This document shows, piece after piece, positions 4,687 to 6,354 of a DNA stretch of 6,354 nt (position 1 is the first letter of the stretch; every line of letters starts with the position of its first letter). The notes under the pieces are model-generated. The model made no database searches. It worked only from the letters and a program-made list of their open reading frames with translations, and was not told the DNA's origin. The stretch is from Chloroflexi bacterium UBA6265 (lineage in GTDB: Bacteria; Chloroflexota; Chloroflexia; Thermomicrobiales; UBA6265). The stretch spans positions 1 through 6,354 of the forward strand of contig DJVD01000245.1 of the NCBI GenBank assembly GCA_002440805.1, in the 5' to 3' direction. A program made the position numbers and the translations under genes.

Positions 4687-6243
4687 ATGAGTCGTCCACT
4701 TTCCCGACGAACGCTTGCCAAGATCGCCGGATCGCTCCCTATCTCCTATAGCCTTTTGGCCGGTATGAACCAGATTGGTGCTGTTTCCGCGCAGGGCAAG
4801 GAACTCGACCGCATCGCCCTCGGCGTCGGCAGTGATCCACTCACGCTCATCCCCAACGACATCGTCGATGGCCCTACCGGTGTCATCACGTATCACATGT
4901 TCGATGCCTGCATTAATCGCAACAAGGACGACGAATATCGCTACATGCCCTGGCTCTGCGACCTGGAGAATGTGGATGACCTCACCTGGAACCTGAAAAT
5001 GGTTGCTGAGGGCGTGACATTCCACAGCGGCAATCCGTTGACGATCAACGATTTCAAGGCCGCATTCGATTACGCTGCCGATCCGGCCAATGAGAGCCAT
5101 TACCTGGAGCGCTGGAAGCCACTTTCTTCTATTGAAGTGGTGGACGATACCACGATCCAGATTAAGACCGATGAACCGTTCCCGCTGATCTACGATCGCA
5201 TTGCCGAGGTCTACCCGATCGATAGCGTGCAGATCGAGGAAATCGGCATTGACGCCTATAAGGAGAACCCGTCCGGTACCGGCCCATACACGATGAGCGA
5301 GTGGCTGCGCGGCGAATACATCACCCTGCAAGCCAATCCCAACTATTGGGCCGGCGATGTGCTGGTGAAAGAGGTTCAGTTCCGCACCATGCCGGAGTTT
5401 GCCACGCGCCTCGCGGCGCTGCTTGCCGGCGAGCTTGGCATCGTCAAGGACGTACCGGTCGATTCCTTCTCGGATGTGGAAGATAGCGGCCTCGCCACGA
5501 TCAAGTCGATCCCGTCTTCCCGCGTGAACTACGTGGCCCTGGTCACCAATCGCGAAGATAGCGTGTTTTACGACAATCTGCCGCTCCGCCAGGCCATCAA
5601 CCATGGCGTGGATGTTCAGGGCATCATCGATGGCATTTTCCAGGGCTATGCCACCCGCATGGCCGGACCGCTTTCCGACCTCAATCCGGATCGCAACCCC
5701 GACATCGTTCCCTACGAGTTCAATCCCGAGCGAGCGCGTGAGCTCCTGGCTGAGGCCGGTTATGCCGAAGGTGAGCTGGAGATCACCATGGACGCGCCGC
5801 AAGGTCGCTATCCGATGGACGCAGATGCCGCCATGGCAATTGCCGCCTCGCTTGGTGATATCGGTATCACGGTGAACGTGCAGTATAACGAGTGGGGCAC
5901 CCACCTCGACAAGATCGTCAACCGTCAAACCGGTGATATGTTCTACCTTGGCTGGGGCCCGGCGCTGGATGCTTTTGGCACGCTGGCCTACCTGTTTGTG
6001 GGCGATTCCACCTACAGTGGATTCGGTGACCCCGAGATTGAGGCCCGCATAGCCGAGGCGAGTAAAACCGTGGACCCGGCAGCCCGTCTGGCGATCTGGA
6101 ACGAGGTCCAGCAGAGCGTCTACGACGCAGCCGGCTGGCTCTTCCTCTGGCAGCAACACGACAACTACGGCGTGGCCAACACCATTGCATGGGAACCGCG
6201 GCCCGATGAGCGCCTCTTGATGTTCGAAGCCAGCGGGATCTAG
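4687..6243 (+). CDS. ABC transporter substrate-binding protein, family 5 (peptide/nickel/DppA-OppA type)
   Basis: This extracytoplasmic solute receptor delivers its ligand to an ABC importer. It has 518 residues, within the DppA/OppA range. The N-terminus has a twin-arginine-like motif SRRTLAK (6-12), a hydrophobic stretch (about 13-27) and a likely signal peptidase I site after VSA (33-35). There is no lipobox cysteine. The SBP_bac_5 fold shows in sequence: WNLKMVAEGVTFHSGNPLTI (101-120), GTGPYTMSEW (197-206) with ANPNYWAG shortly after, LPLRQAINHGVD (298-309), and FNPERARELLAEAGY (345-359). GWGPALDAFGT (422-432) corresponds to the DppA ligand-binding GWTGDNGDPDNF region, so D428 may contact the ligand (inference). 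The family binds dipeptides, oligopeptides, nickel, glutathione and other solutes, and I cannot choose among them. Permease and ATPase genes are expected to the right, outside the window. Confidence 0.92.
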   Translation: MSRPLSRRTLAKIAGSLPISYSLLAGMNQIGAVSAQGKELDRIALGVGSDPLTLIPNDIVDGPTGVITYHMFDACINRNKDDEYRYMPWLCDLENVDDLTWNLKMVAEGVTFHSGNPLTINDFKAAFDYAADPANESHYLERWKPLSSIEVVDDTTIQIKTDEPFPLIYDRIAEVYPIDSVQIEEIGIDAYKENPSGTGPYTMSEWLRGEYITLQANPNYWAGDVLVKEVQFRTMPEFATRLAALLAGELGIVKDVPVDSFSDVEDSGLATIKSIPSSRVNYVALVTNREDSVFYDNLPLRQAINHGVDVQGIIDGIFQGYATRMAGPLSDLNPDRNPDIVPYEFNPERARELLAEAGYAEGELEITMDAPQGRYPMDADAAMAIAASLGDIGITVNVQYNEWGTHLDKIVNRQTGDMFYLGWGPALDAFGTLAYLFVGDSTYSGFGDPEIEARIAEASKTVDPAARLAIWNEVQQSVYDAAGWLFLWQQHDNYGVANTIAWEPRPDERLLMFEASGI

Positions 6244-6282
6244 TTCCTGCCATCTTCGGTTGGAGAGCAAGCAATACGACGT

Positions 6283-6327
6283 GTGTCGGGGAAAGTCCAT
6301 GATTCTATTGATGGGCTCTCCCGGCAC
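6283..6327 (+). repeat. Long interrupted stem-loop downstream of the binding-protein gene
   Basis: An outer 8-bp stem, GTGTCGGG (6283-6290) with CCCGGCAC (6320-6327) including one G-T pair, encloses a small internal loop. A 6-bp inner stem follows, GTCCAT (6295-6300) with ATGGGC (6311-6316), and a 10-base loop. It begins 39 bases after the stop codon. The bases after it (ATTAGGAAG) are not a T-run, so a typical intrinsic terminator is not supported. A 3' stabilising or processing hairpin after the first gene of an ABC operon fits better (inference). Confidence 0.6.
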
Positions 6328-6354
6328 ATTAGGAAGTTCAAACTGAATTCGACG

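Noticed and set aside
4558..6327. A 589-codon open frame antisense to the whole binding-protein gene
   Set aside because: Its translation has no family resemblance, while the plus strand encodes a clear family 5 binding protein with an ideal Shine-Dalgarno. Long antisense frames are expected opposite genes with this codon bias.

Overview
The window holds three protein genes in a divergent layout. Transcribed leftward is a sucA-sucB pair (E1 and E2 of the 2-oxoglutarate dehydrogenase complex); sucB runs off the left edge. Transcribed rightward is a complete gene for a family 5 (DppA/OppA-type) ABC-transporter substrate-binding protein, probably the first gene of an uptake operon whose permeases lie past the right edge. 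No rRNA, tRNA, insertion sequence, CRISPR array or broken gene is visible.

The DNA is moderately GC-rich in the genes and clearly AT-richer in the gap between the divergent genes. Both promoters found there are close to the sigma-70 consensus. SucA is the ordinary E1o type of about 970 residues, without the fused E2 domain of actinobacterial KGD proteins. The binding protein has a twin-arginine-like leader and no lipobox cysteine. Together these suggest a free-living, respiring heterotroph. My best guess is Chloroflexota (Thermomicrobia-like), but this rests on a general impression of the proteins and is weakly held.

Region by region: 1-1109 (minus) is sucB, with the lipoyl domain, the E1/E3-binding domain and most of the catalytic domain. 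Positions 1110-1221 are the sucA-sucB gap, with a perfect 9-bp inverted repeat just after the sucA stop. 1222-4122 (minus) is sucA. 4123-4686 is a 564-base divergent control region. On the sucA side it has a TTGAAA-17-TATTAT promoter, a palindrome over the predicted start site, an upstream inverted repeat with a cluster of GTTTGT repeats, and a leader of about 140 nt with three consecutive hairpins. On the other side it has a TTGCCA-18-TATAAT extended -10 promoter and a leader with a small hairpin before the Shine-Dalgarno. 4687-6243 (plus) is the binding protein. 6244-6354 holds a long interrupted stem-loop and no gene.

SucA and SucB, with a lipoamide dehydrogenase encoded elsewhere, convert 2-oxoglutarate, CoA and NAD+ to succinyl-CoA, CO2 and NADH. 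The binding protein would capture peptides or similar solutes outside the membrane. The shared control region could tie uptake of amino-acid sources to this TCA-cycle step, but nothing here proves joint control. The genes are ordinary; the parts most worth a second look are the structured sucA leader and the operator-like repeats.
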